Source: Colimorpha_A sp045533115 (GTDB lineage Bacteria; Bacillota; Clostridia; Oscillospirales; CAG-272). Taken from it: a stretch of 46,924 bases of DNA. Position numbers and translations under genes: made by a program. The DNA is taken from positions 1-46,924 of the forward strand of contig JAZSHF010000027.1 of NCBI GenBank assembly GCA_045533115.1, written 5' to 3'. Position 1 is the first letter of the stretch; the number at the start of each line of letters is the position of its first letter. A model generated the notes under the pieces. The model was not told the DNA's origin and ran no database searches. It saw nothing but the letters and a program-made list of their open reading frames with translations. Positions 15,970 to 24,280 of the stretch are shown here, in pieces.

Positions 15970-16734
15970 ATGAGCTTGGCAAGAAGAAATGCGATACATC
16001 AGCTATTTCAAAGCAAGCCCTTTGTCACACTTCGCGAGCTTGAGGAAATGTTCCCCGACGTTTCAACCATGACTCTGCGCCGGGATATTGAATATTTTGA
16101 GCGTCAGGGTGAAGCGATCAAGGTTAGAGGCGGCGCAAGATCAATGAAGTTTATTACGACTTCAATGGAGGATGCGTTCAGCTTGCGGCTTCATTCTAAT
16201 TCTTACGCTAAGGAAAAGATCGCGACCGAGGCGCTTCGATTTATCGAAACGGGAAGAAGCATCTTCCTTGACTCGGGGACGACCGTTCTGCGTCTCGCGG
16301 AAATAATTCCGAACAGACGTCTGACCGTTACGACGACGGGACTTAACGTTGCTCTTGAGCTTATGAAGAAGGATCAGCCGATCGTCAATATAGTCGGCGG
16401 TATGGTAAACCGCGACAACGTGACGGTTTCGGGTAATCAGGCGGTTCAGTTCCTCGAGGGGATCAACATCGACGTTGCATTCATCGTTCCGTCGGGTGTT
16501 TCAGCAGAGGATGGGCTTACCTGCGGTAACTACAACGACTGCGAGCTTAAAAAGTTCGTTATCGAAAAGGCAAGAAAGGTCGTCGTTCTTATGGACGCGT
16601 CAAAGACCGATAAGAGCTTGCCTTACACATTCAGCGATTTTTCCGATATCGACTGCATAATCTCCGACGGCAGTTTGCCGATCGACGTTATGGAGAAATC
16701 GGCAGCGGAAAACGTTGAAGTAATCATTGCCTAA
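15970..16734 (+). CDS. DeoR/GlpR-family transcriptional regulator
   Basis: A 254-residue regulator. The N-terminal DeoR helix-turn-helix (about 1-57) contains VTLRELEEMFPDVSTMTLRR and the typical GGA at its end. The DeoRC sensor domain (about 75-235), related to sugar-phosphate isomerases, has the conserved LDSGTT, ITTTG-like and GG segments; it usually binds a phosphorylated sugar. AGGAG precedes the ATG. It is first in an operon with E2-E3-E1 genes (30-bp gap to E2), suggesting that it controls the dehydrogenase in response to a carbon metabolite. The effector is not predictable. Confidence 0.88.
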   Translation: MSLARRNAIHQLFQSKPFVTLRELEEMFPDVSTMTLRRDIEYFERQGEAIKVRGGARSMKFITTSMEDAFSLRLHSNSYAKEKIATEALRFIETGRSIFLDSGTTVLRLAEIIPNRRLTVTTTGLNVALELMKKDQPIVNIVGGMVNRDNVTVSGNQAVQFLEGINIDVAFIVPSGVSAEDGLTCGNYNDCELKKFVIEKARKVVVLMDASKTDKSLPYTFSDFSDIDCIISDGSLPIDVMEKSAAENVEVIIA

Positions 16735-16764
16735 AAATATTCATTTATATATAGGAGGACTATT

Positions 16765-18033
16765 ATGGCACAGGTTGTAATCATGCCCCGTCAGGGACAG
16801 AGCGTTGAAAGCTGTGTTATCACCGAATGGAAGAAAAAGGTCGGTGATAAGGTGGAGGAAAAGGATGTCCTTTTCTCCTACGAGACCGATAAGTCGAGCT
16901 TTGATGAGCTTTCGACTGTTTCGGGCACGCTTCTTGCTATTTTCCACGAGGAGGGCGACGACGTTGAGTGTCTGCTCCCCGTATGCGTGATCGGTAACGA
17001 GGGTGAGGATATTTCTGCGCTCGTACCGAAGAAGGAAGAGGCGGCAGCTGCTCCCGAAGCACCCAAGGAAGAAGTTAAGGAAGAGGTTAAGGCACCCGCA
17101 CCCGAAGTAGCCGCAACGGGCAGTGCTGTAAGCGAAGAGGGAAGAATCAAGATTTCCCCCCGTGCGCGTCACCTTGCCGAAAGAACCGATGCCGATATCT
17201 CCCGCGCAGTTCCGACGGGACCTAACGGAAGAATAATCGAGCGCGATATTAACGCACTTCTCGATAAGGGCTGGACGAATGCTGACAAGCCCGCCACCGA
17301 AGCTCCCGCGGCGGCTCCTGCCCCTGCAGCTCAGGTAGCTGACGAATACACCGACGTTAAGCTCACGAACATCCGTAAGGTCATCGCAAAGAGTATGCAC
17401 GCATCTCTTTCGAATATGGCTCAGCTTACCCTTAACTCCTCGTTCGACGCGAGTGCTATCATGGCGTTCCGCGCGTCCGTTAAGGATAACGCGGAGAAGC
17501 TCGGGCTTAACAACATTACCATTAACGATATTATTCTTTACGCTGTTTCGAGAACAATTCTTTCCTTTAAGGATCTTAACGCGCACTACCTTGACGATAA
17601 GGACGTAATGCGTTACTTCAATACCGTTAACCTCGGTATCGCAGTAGACACCGAGAGAGGACTTCTCGTTCCTACCGTATTCGGCGCAGAAAAAATGTCT
17701 CTTAACGAGCTTTCCTCCGAAGCAAAGAGCGTTATCAAGGCGGCTCAGTCGGGTAGCATCGCTCCCGATAAGCTCAAGGGTGCATCGTTCACCGTAACCA
17801 ATCTCGGTGCTATGGGAATCGAATCCTTTACTCCTGTTATCAATCCTCCTCAGACCGGTATTCTCGGCGTTGACGCGGTGACTTACAGAGTTAAGGCAGA
17901 CGGAAGCACCTATCCTGCTATGGGACTTTCCCTCACCTTTGACCACCGCGCACTTGACGGTGCTCCTGCCGCGAAGTTCCTGAAAGCTCTTTGTGACAAC
18001 CTTACGAATTTCAATCTTCTTCTTGCAAAGTAA
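16765..18033 (+). CDS. 2-oxoacid dehydrogenase E2 (dihydrolipoyl acyltransferase)
   Basis: A 422-residue E2 core protein. Lipoyl domain 1-75 with the lipoylated lysine in ETDKSS (Lys43); Ala/Pro/Glu-rich linker (about 85-118); E3/E1-binding domain (about 127-168: SPRARHLAE, GPNGRI); second Ala/Pro linker; catalytic acyltransferase domain (about 195-422) ending with the active-site motif DHRALDG. It transfers the acyl group from E1 to CoA in the cytoplasm. A single lipoyl domain is present. Sequence alone does not decide between pyruvate, branched-chain 2-oxoacid and acetoin dehydrogenase. AGGAGG-type site before the ATG; E3 follows within 12 bp. Confidence 0.92.
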   Translation: MAQVVIMPRQGQSVESCVITEWKKKVGDKVEEKDVLFSYETDKSSFDELSTVSGTLLAIFHEEGDDVECLLPVCVIGNEGEDISALVPKKEEAAAAPEAPKEEVKEEVKAPAPEVAATGSAVSEEGRIKISPRARHLAERTDADISRAVPTGPNGRIIERDINALLDKGWTNADKPATEAPAAAPAPAAQVADEYTDVKLTNIRKVIAKSMHASLSNMAQLTLNSSFDASAIMAFRASVKDNAEKLGLNNITINDIILYAVSRTILSFKDLNAHYLDDKDVMRYFNTVNLGIAVDTERGLLVPTVFGAEKMSLNELSSEAKSVIKAAQSGSIAPDKLKGASFTVTNLGAMGIESFTPVINPPQTGILGVDAVTYRVKADGSTYPAMGLSLTFDHRALDGAPAAKFLKALCDNLTNFNLLLAK

Positions 18034-18045
18034 GGGGTGAATAAT

Positions 18046-19407
18046 ATGTACGATCTGATAATTTTAGGCGGCGGCCCCGCGGGCTACAATGCCGCTGAAA
18101 GAGCCGCACACGGCGGTCTCAAAACGCTTCTTATCGAGGGCAGAGCTCTTGGCGGCGTTTGCCTCAACGAGGGCTGTGTTCCGACGAAAACTCTTCTTTA
18201 TTCGGCAAAGATATTCGACTACGCGAAGCATAGCGCAGAATACGGCGTTAAGTTCGACGGTGCTTCGATCGACCATTCTGCCGTTATCGACAGAAAGGGC
18301 AGAGTCGTTAAAACTCTCGTCGGCGGTATCGGTGCTTCAATGAAGCGCGCGGGCGTAACTGTCGTTAACGCTTACGGAACGATTATGGGCAAGGACGCAA
18401 GCGGCTTTACAGTTAAAGCGGGCGAAGAGGAATATAAGGGTACTAAGCTCCTTATATGCACCGGCTCGACTGCGGCAGTCCCCCCCATTCCCGGTTTAAG
18501 AGAAGCTGTTGACAGCGGTTTTGCTATGACGAACCGCGAAATACTCGATATGAAAAAGGTTCCCGAAAAGCTCGTCGTTATCGGCGGCGGCGTAATCGGA
18601 CTTGAAATGGCTTCTTATTTCAACTCGATCGGCTCGAAGGTCACCGTTATCGAAATGCTTGACCACATCGCAGGACCGACAGACAGCGAAATTTCGAAGA
18701 TCCTTTATAAGAACTACGTCAAGAAGGGCGTTGAATTCCTTCTCGGCGCAAAGGTAACCTCGGTTGGCAAGGACTGTGTAAACTACGAGCTTAACGGCAA
18801 GGAAGAATGCGCGAAGGCGGACGCTGTCCTTGTTTCTATCGGACGCCGCGCTATGACTCAGGGTATCGGACTTGAAAACATCGGCGTTCTTACCGAAAGA
18901 GGTGCGATCGTAACCAACGATAAGCTCGAAACTAACGTATCGGGCGTTTGGGCGGCGGGCGACGTAAACGGCAAGAGTATGCTTGCTCATACCGCTTACC
19001 GCGAGGGCGAGGTTGCAGTCAACAATATGCTCGGAAAGCCCGACAGAATGAATTACAATTCCGTTCCCGCAGTTATCTACACTAATCCCGAGGTTGCATC
19101 GGTAGGCGAAACCTCCGAAACAGTTAAGGCAAAGGGACTTGACGCAAAGGTCGAGAGCTTTACCCTTAAGTACAGCGGCAGATATATTGCCGAAAACGAG
19201 GGCGGCGACGGAATAGTCAAGCTTATAATTGACAAGGAACACCGCAAGGTGATCGGCGTCCACATGATCGGCAACTACGCGTCCGAGATAATCTACGGCG
19301 CGGCGCTTATGGTCGACCGCGAGTTGAGAGTCGAGCAGGTGCAGAAGATAGTATTCCCGCACCCGACCGTCGGCGAGGTCATTCGCGAAGCAATGTTTAT
19401 GATTTAA
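18046..19407 (+). CDS. lpdA: Dihydrolipoyl dehydrogenase (E3)
   Basis: A 453-residue FAD/NAD disulfide oxidoreductase regenerating the lipoyl group of E2. FAD motif GGGPAGYNAA (8-17); redox-active CLNEGC (Cys39 and Cys44); NAD motif GGGVIGLE; second FAD segment AAGDVNG; C-terminal HPTVGEVIREA with the catalytic His-Glu pair. The ATG at 18046 is chosen over a GTG at 18037 because AAGGGGTG is the ribosome binding site and overlaps the GTG. It lies between E2 and the fused E1 in one operon. Confidence 0.95.
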   Translation: MYDLIILGGGPAGYNAAERAAHGGLKTLLIEGRALGGVCLNEGCVPTKTLLYSAKIFDYAKHSAEYGVKFDGASIDHSAVIDRKGRVVKTLVGGIGASMKRAGVTVVNAYGTIMGKDASGFTVKAGEEEYKGTKLLICTGSTAAVPPIPGLREAVDSGFAMTNREILDMKKVPEKLVVIGGGVIGLEMASYFNSIGSKVTVIEMLDHIAGPTDSEISKILYKNYVKKGVEFLLGAKVTSVGKDCVNYELNGKEECAKADAVLVSIGRRAMTQGIGLENIGVLTERGAIVTNDKLETNVSGVWAAGDVNGKSMLAHTAYREGEVAVNNMLGKPDRMNYNSVPAVIYTNPEVASVGETSETVKAKGLDAKVESFTLKYSGRYIAENEGGDGIVKLIIDKEHRKVIGVHMIGNYASEIIYGAALMVDRELRVEQVQKIVFPHPTVGEVIREAMFMI

Positions 19408-19436
19408 GAATTTAATAATACAAGGAGAACAAAACT

Positions 19437-21923
19437 ATGCCTAAGAGTCAATACGTAGACCCCTCAAAAGCCTTTGAAAGCGGTTATATTCACTTTGAGG
19501 ACATTCCCGTTTGTCAGTACAACAAAACTCTGACCGAGGAAAAGAAGATATACACGAAGGACGATTTCCTCCGTATCTACCGCGATATGGCTATCATTCG
19601 CGAGTTTGAAACGATGCTTAACGAGGTTAAGGTCAAGAGCGAATACAACGGCGTTAAGTACAACAACCCCGGCCCTGCTCATCTTTCGATAGGTCAGGAG
19701 GCGTCGGCTGTAGGTGAAGCTTACTGCCTCGACATCAACGACTTCTCGTTCGGTTCTCACCGTTCTCACGGAGAAATTCTCGCTAAAGGTCTTTCCTCTA
19801 TCCACAAGCTCACCGATGAGGAGCTTTACGCGATAATGAAGGAATTCCTTGACGGAACCGTTCTTAACGTCGTAGAAAAGCATATGAACGCAGGCGGAAA
19901 CGTAAAGGAGCTTGCTATAAACTTCCTTCTTTACGGCGCACTTGCTGAGATCTTCGCACGTAAGACCGGCTTTAACCGCGGTCTCGGCGGATCTATGCAC
20001 GCATTCTTCATTCCTTTCGGACTTATGCCTAACAACGCTATCGTTGGTGCATCTGCTCCTATCGCACTCGGTGCGGCTCTTTACAAGAGATCGAACGGCA
20101 AGCCCGGTATCGTAATCTCTAACTGCGGCGACGGTGCAACCGGCCGCGGCCCTGTTCTTGAATCGCTCAACTTTGCTTCTATGGACCAGATCACCAAGCT
20201 CTGGGGTATGGACGGCAAGTTCAGTGACGGCGGTATGCCGATCCTCTTCAACGTCTTCAACAACCACTACGGTATGGGCGGTCAGACGAGAGGCGAAACG
20301 ATGGGCTTCGATATGGCGGCTCGTCTCGGCGCAGGCTTCAACCCGTCCCAGATGCACGCTGAAAGAGTTAACGGCTACGATCCGCTTGCGGTTATCGACG
20401 CTGTATCGAGAAAGAAGAAGCTTCTTCTTGAGGGCAAGGGCCCCGCACTTCTCGACGTCGTTACCTACCGCGTATCCGGTCACTCCCCCTCCGACTCCTC
20501 TACCTACCGTACTCAGGAGGAGATCGAGGCATGGGTGAACGCAGACCCGATCGTTGCGTTCAAGAACAAGCTCATCAAGGGCAAGCTCGCAACTGAAAAC
20601 GATTTCGCAGTAATTCACGAGCAAATCACGAACCGTATGACCGAGATTATGAAGCTCGCGATCAACGACGAGATCTCGCCCCGTATGGACCTCGACAAGG
20701 AGCCCGATGCGATCGCATCTATTATGTTCTCTAACCAGAAGGTCGTTTCTATGGAGCCCGAGCGCGAAGCAGAAATGCTTATGCCTAAGGAAGAGTGTCC
20801 TCGAGTCAAGGAGATCAAGGGTAAGGTTCGTACCGCAACGGACAGCAACGGCAAGCCCGTATCCAAGATGAAGATGTACAACGTCTGCGACGGTCTGTTT
20901 GAGCCGATCATCGACAAGTTCTATGACGATCCCACACTTATCGCATACGGCGAAGATAACCGTGACTGGGGCGGCGCGTTCGGCGTTTACAAGAAGATGA
21001 CCGAGGCAGTTCCCTATCATCGCTTCTTCAACTCGCCTATTTCCGAGTCCGCTATCGTCGGCTCTGCAGTCGGCTACGCAATGTGCGGCGGCCGTGCTAT
21101 CGTTGAGCTTATGTACGCTGACTTTATCGGATGTGCAGGAGACGAAATATTCAACCAGATGGCTAAGTGGCAGGCAATGAGCGCAGGTATCCTTAAGATG
21201 CCTATCGTTCTCCGTGTTTCCGTTGGTTCCAAGTACGGCGCACAGCATAGCCAGGACTGGACTGCTATCACCTCTCACATCCCCGGACTTAAGGTCGTAT
21301 TCCCCGTAACTCCTACCGATGCAAAGGGTCTTATGACCAGTGCTCTTGACGGCACCGACCCCGTTGTATTCTTCGAGTCGCAGAGAGTTTACGGCTTCGG
21401 CGAGGAATTCGTTAAGGAAGGCGTGCCGGAAGGCAAGTTTGCAATCGAATTCGGTGAGCCCGATGTTAAGCGTGCAGGTAAGGACGTTACCATTCTTACC
21501 ATCGGCGCTACTCTCTACCGCGCTATGAACGCCGCTAAGACGCTCGAAGAAAAGTACGGAATTTCCGCTGAGATCATCGACGCACGTTCACTCGTTCCGT
21601 TCAACTACGACAAGGTTATCGAGTCGGTTAAGAAGACCGGTAAGATCGTTATCGTCGGCGACGCATGTGAGCGAGCTTCTATGATGAAGGACTTTGCTGC
21701 GAACATCACCGAGTTCTGCTTCGACTATCTCGATGCTCCTCCCGTTGCTCTCGGCTCGAGAAACTGGATCACTCCCGCGTTTGAGCTTGAAAAGAGCTTC
21801 TTCCCGTTCGAGGACGCTATCATCGACTGCATCCACGAAAAGCTTATCCCCCTCAGCGGCCACGTTTCGACTCATAACTTCTCCGATATCGAGAAAGTCA
21901 ACAGAGCTAAGCAGGGACTTTGA
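19437..21923 (+). CDS. 2-oxoacid dehydrogenase E1, alpha and beta fused in one chain
   Basis: An 828-residue thiamine-diphosphate enzyme with E1 alpha (about 40-430) and E1 beta (about 478-828) as one polypeptide; most Firmicutes have two genes. The TPP motif begins GDGA (231-234) and ends at NN (275-276), with an extra loop (KLWGMDGKFSDGG) between them. About 40 more residues (roughly 120-175) lie between SHRSHGE and GGSMHAFF compared with typical alpha chains. The beta part has GEDNRDWGGAFG, ISESAIVGSAVG, AQHSQDW and the C-terminal transketolase-C fold. The gene ends the DeoR-E2-E3-E1 operon before a strong terminator. The fused form recalls branched-chain-type E1 of some other phyla; the natural substrate is undetermined. 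Confidence 0.9.
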   Translation: MPKSQYVDPSKAFESGYIHFEDIPVCQYNKTLTEEKKIYTKDDFLRIYRDMAIIREFETMLNEVKVKSEYNGVKYNNPGPAHLSIGQEASAVGEAYCLDINDFSFGSHRSHGEILAKGLSSIHKLTDEELYAIMKEFLDGTVLNVVEKHMNAGGNVKELAINFLLYGALAEIFARKTGFNRGLGGSMHAFFIPFGLMPNNAIVGASAPIALGAALYKRSNGKPGIVISNCGDGATGRGPVLESLNFASMDQITKLWGMDGKFSDGGMPILFNVFNNHYGMGGQTRGETMGFDMAARLGAGFNPSQMHAERVNGYDPLAVIDAVSRKKKLLLEGKGPALLDVVTYRVSGHSPSDSSTYRTQEEIEAWVNADPIVAFKNKLIKGKLATENDFAVIHEQITNRMTEIMKLAINDEISPRMDLDKEPDAIASIMFSNQKVVSMEPEREAEMLMPKEECPRVKEIKGKVRTATDSNGKPVSKMKMYNVCDGLFEPIIDKFYDDPTLIAYGEDNRDWGGAFGVYKKMTEAVPYHRFFNSPISESAIVGSAVGYAMCGGRAIVELMYADFIGCAGDEIFNQMAKWQAMSAGILKMPIVLRVSVGSKYGAQHSQDWTAITSHIPGLKVVFPVTPTDAKGLMTSALDGTDPVVFFESQRVYGFGEEFVKEGVPEGKFAIEFGEPDVKRAGKDVTILTIGATLYRAMNAAKTLEEKYGISAEIIDARSLVPFNYDKVIESVKKTGKIVIVGDACERASMMKDFAANITEFCFDYLDAPPVALGSRNWITPAFELEKSFFPFEDAIIDCIHEKLIPLSGHVSTHNFSDIEKVNRAKQGL

Positions 21924-21931
21924 TAATATAT

Positions 21932-21959
21932 AAAAAATCTCCCCTCGGGGAGATTTTTT
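21932..21959 (+). terminator. Terminator of the 2-oxoacid dehydrogenase operon
   Basis: AAAAAATCTCCCC (21932-21944) and GGGGAGATTTTTT (21947-21959) pair perfectly around a 2-base loop with an A tract and a T tract. Confidence 0.95.
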
Positions 21960-21997
21960 ATATTGCATAATAGATTAAAACAGAATAGAGAACGGTA

Positions 21998-22026
21998 TTG
22001 CATAGGTGAGAAATATGTGGTAAAAT
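21998..22026 (+). promoter_or_regulatory. Sigma-A-like promoter of the endonuclease gene
   Basis: TTGCAT (21998-22003) and TAAAAT (22021-22026) with a 17-bp spacer, 40 bp upstream of the start codon. Confidence 0.7.
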
Positions 22027-22065
22027 GTCAATATATGCTATTCTACGCTGAAAAGGATGGTGAAA

Positions 22066-23772
22066 ATGAGGGATTTCAAGCGTATTATAACGGCGCTGCT
22101 TCTTGCTCTTTCACTCGCTATATCGGCTCTCTCTTTTATACCGCATACCGAGGTCGGTGCGGCGGGTACGATACTCGTCTATTCGACCGAGTCAAATTCG
22201 GGGACGAGGCACGTTCTCTGCACGACTCTTGACGGAACGGGCGCAAGCGAGTATTATACGGACAGTTATACCTACGATAAGCTTGACGACCTTTCGTCAG
22301 ATGATCTTTACGATGCTCTGCAAGCTCTTATGATAAGTACGCATAAGAAAAGAGCTACCTATGACGATTGCCGCGACATGGCACATCTGACCGACTGTGA
22401 AAATAACGACGGCAGGATCAATCTTATATATTCTTCAAAATCGGTGACGCGCAGTGATTACCAAAACGGAACGGGGTGGAACCGCGAGCACGTTTGGCCG
22501 AAGTCACTCGGCAAGGACAGTACGACCGGCGGCGGTGCCGATCTTCATCACGTCCGTCCCTGCGACAATCGTCTGAATACCGTCAGAAACAACAATATGT
22601 ACGGTAACGTGAACGGCGGAAAGGCTGCGACGGGCGGTTCTCTTGTCGGGAACTCCTTTGTCGGCGGATATTATGCAAACGGCTATTTTGAACCGCTTGA
22701 TAACGTCAAGGGCGACGTTGCGCGAATTTGTCTTTATATGTACGTAAGATGGGAAACGGATTGGAACTGCGGAAGCGTTACTCAGGTTTTTGAAAGCATC
22801 GACGTGCTTCTTGAATGGTGTAAAAACGATCCCGTTGATACCTGGGAAATGGGACGGAACGAGGTCGTTTCCGCTTATCAGGGCAACAGAAACGTGTTTA
22901 TTGACTATCCCGAGCTTGCCTGGCTGATATTTGACAGAGAAATTCCCGAGGGTATGACGACTCCGTCCGGCAGTGCACCGTCGGGTGATACGTCTTGTTC
23001 CCATTCTTTGACCGAGATCAGAAATAAGGCGGAAGGCAACTGTGGCTCGGACGGATATACGGGAGACACCTACTGCAAGGATTGCGGGAAAAAGCTTATT
23101 ACGGGTGTTGCCGTTTCTGCGACGGGGGATCATTCCTTTGAAAACGTCTGCGATGCAAGCTGTGATATCTGCGGATACGTTCGAACAGTAACGCATAGCT
23201 ATAGAACTGATTTGGAAAATGACGAAATGCAGCATTGGCGCGTCTGCGCTGTCTGTAATGCTGCTGACGAAAGGTCTGACCACGTTTACTATAACGCCTG
23301 CGATACGAGCTGTAACGTCTGCTCATACGTTCGAAATACGACTCACAGCTACAGAACCGATTGGAGCAGTAACGATGAGGCGCATTGGCATCCCTGCTCG
23401 GTTTGCGGCTTGGCTGATGAAAAGGCAAGTCACGAATTTTCAAGCGCGCAGGACGAAAGCTGTAACGTTTGCGGTCATATCCGCCTTCTCGCAACCGAAC
23501 ATTTGCCGACGGTAAAGCCGTCGACTACGGCTCCGTCGATTACGGCTCCGTCGACCACGGCTCCGCCAACGACCGTTCCGTCAACGACGCCCGATTTGAC
23601 GACGTCTCCTACTGCATCAAGCACTGCGGGGGCGGGCGAAACGACGTCAGGCGAGACGGATTTTCAAAAAAGAGACGGCGCGGCGTTCATCGCCGAAAAT
23701 GCATTCTTCATCATTTGCGTGTTGATCCTTCTTTGTGCTGTTTCAGCTATCGTATTCAAAAAAACAAAATAA
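22066..23772 (+). CDS. Secreted, membrane-anchored endonuclease I with His/Cys repeats
   Basis: A 568-residue exported protein. Signal peptide 1-33 (hydrophobic core LLLALSLAISALSF); endonuclease I/EndA domain (about 60-290) with GTGWNREHVWPKS (His142 in the predicted catalytic REHVWP) and ADLHHVRP, both diagnostic for the NucM/EndA nuclease family. Residues of about 308-475 are Cys/His repeats: three of the type CDxSCxxCGYVR and two of the type HWxxCxVC. A Thr/Pro/Ser linker (about 481-528), one membrane helix (about 545-563) and KKTK end the chain. It probably degrades extracellular DNA from the membrane surface. The repeats recur in the surface protein at 43627-46332. The ATG at 22066 is preferred to one three codons earlier by ribosome binding site spacing. 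No sortase motif is visible. Confidence 0.85.
   Translation: MRDFKRIITALLLALSLAISALSFIPHTEVGAAGTILVYSTESNSGTRHVLCTTLDGTGASEYYTDSYTYDKLDDLSSDDLYDALQALMISTHKKRATYDDCRDMAHLTDCENNDGRINLIYSSKSVTRSDYQNGTGWNREHVWPKSLGKDSTTGGGADLHHVRPCDNRLNTVRNNNMYGNVNGGKAATGGSLVGNSFVGGYYANGYFEPLDNVKGDVARICLYMYVRWETDWNCGSVTQVFESIDVLLEWCKNDPVDTWEMGRNEVVSAYQGNRNVFIDYPELAWLIFDREIPEGMTTPSGSAPSGDTSCSHSLTEIRNKAEGNCGSDGYTGDTYCKDCGKKLITGVAVSATGDHSFENVCDASCDICGYVRTVTHSYRTDLENDEMQHWRVCAVCNAADERSDHVYYNACDTSCNVCSYVRNTTHSYRTDWSSNDEAHWHPCSVCGLADEKASHEFSSAQDESCNVCGHIRLLATEHLPTVKPSTTAPSITAPSTTAPPTTVPSTTPDLTTSPTASSTAGAGETTSGETDFQKRDGAAFIAENAFFIICVLILLCAVSAIVFKKTK
23517..23590 (+). repeat. Short tandem repeats encoding the Thr/Pro linker
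   Basis: Degenerate 15-18-bp units built on CCGTCGACTACGGCT encode repeated Pro-Ser-Thr-Thr-Ala residues in the nuclease stalk. Such repeats can change copy number by slippage. Confidence 0.6.
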
Positions 23773-23821
23773 TTTACAGCATATCTGAACCGATCGCAAC
23801 GGCACCTCCTTCACTTTGAAC

Positions 23822-23860
23822 AAAAATCTAACACACGGAAAACGTGTGCGAGATTTTTTT
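23822..23860. terminator. Bidirectional terminator between convergent genes
   Basis: AAAAATCT-aa-CACACG and CGTGTG-cg-AGATTTTT form a two-part stem around a 5-nt loop, with an A tract and T tract at the ends. It ends at the stop codon of the minus-strand lipoprotein gene. Confidence 0.88.
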
Positions 23861-24194
23861 ACTTAATTACGTTAGAGTTGTCAGGAGTGCTGCCGCCTCG
23901 GTTCATGCCGTGGCGAAGGTTCCATTCGGCATTGTCAAGCCCGTTGCGTATACCGTCACCCGCATCGTCGATGCCGCGTCGGATGTCACGGGGGAGATTG
24001 TAAACGTCATCGCCTATGCCGTTATGGTAGCCACGCTCGTCTCGGTCGGTATCGCCTACGTCTGTCGTTTCGTCGTGACGGTCGTGGTCACCCAAATATC
24101 CGTCGTCACCGCGGTCAATGTTTCCGCCGCGGGTGCAGGACGCCATACCCGTCATTACGGAGATCAGCGCAAGTGCAATTATAATTTTTTTCAT
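23859..24194 (-). CDS. Small Asp/Gly/Arg-rich lipoprotein
   Basis: A 111-residue product with a lipoprotein signal peptide, MKKIIIALALISVMTGMASC; MASC serves as lipobox with Cys20. The mature part is very hydrophilic with many Asp, Arg, Gly and Asn residues and no recognised domain. The ATG at 24194 follows GAGAGG; an ATG five codons upstream is less likely. It stands alone between a terminator and the end of the D,D-carboxypeptidase side. The function is unknown; a localised charged surface protein is all that can be said. Confidence 0.7.
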   Translation of the reverse strand: MKKIIIALALISVMTGMASCTRGGNIDRGDDGYLGDHDRHDETTDVGDTDRDERGYHNGIGDDVYNLPRDIRRGIDDAGDGIRNGLDNAEWNLRHGMNRGGSTPDNSNVIK

Positions 24195-24280
24195 CTTTTT
24201 GCCTCTCAAAAATTTTTAAGGGAAAGTCCCGAGATTAGTATTTGACCGTGAGGCAAAAAAATGCTATGAAAAAAATGTAA

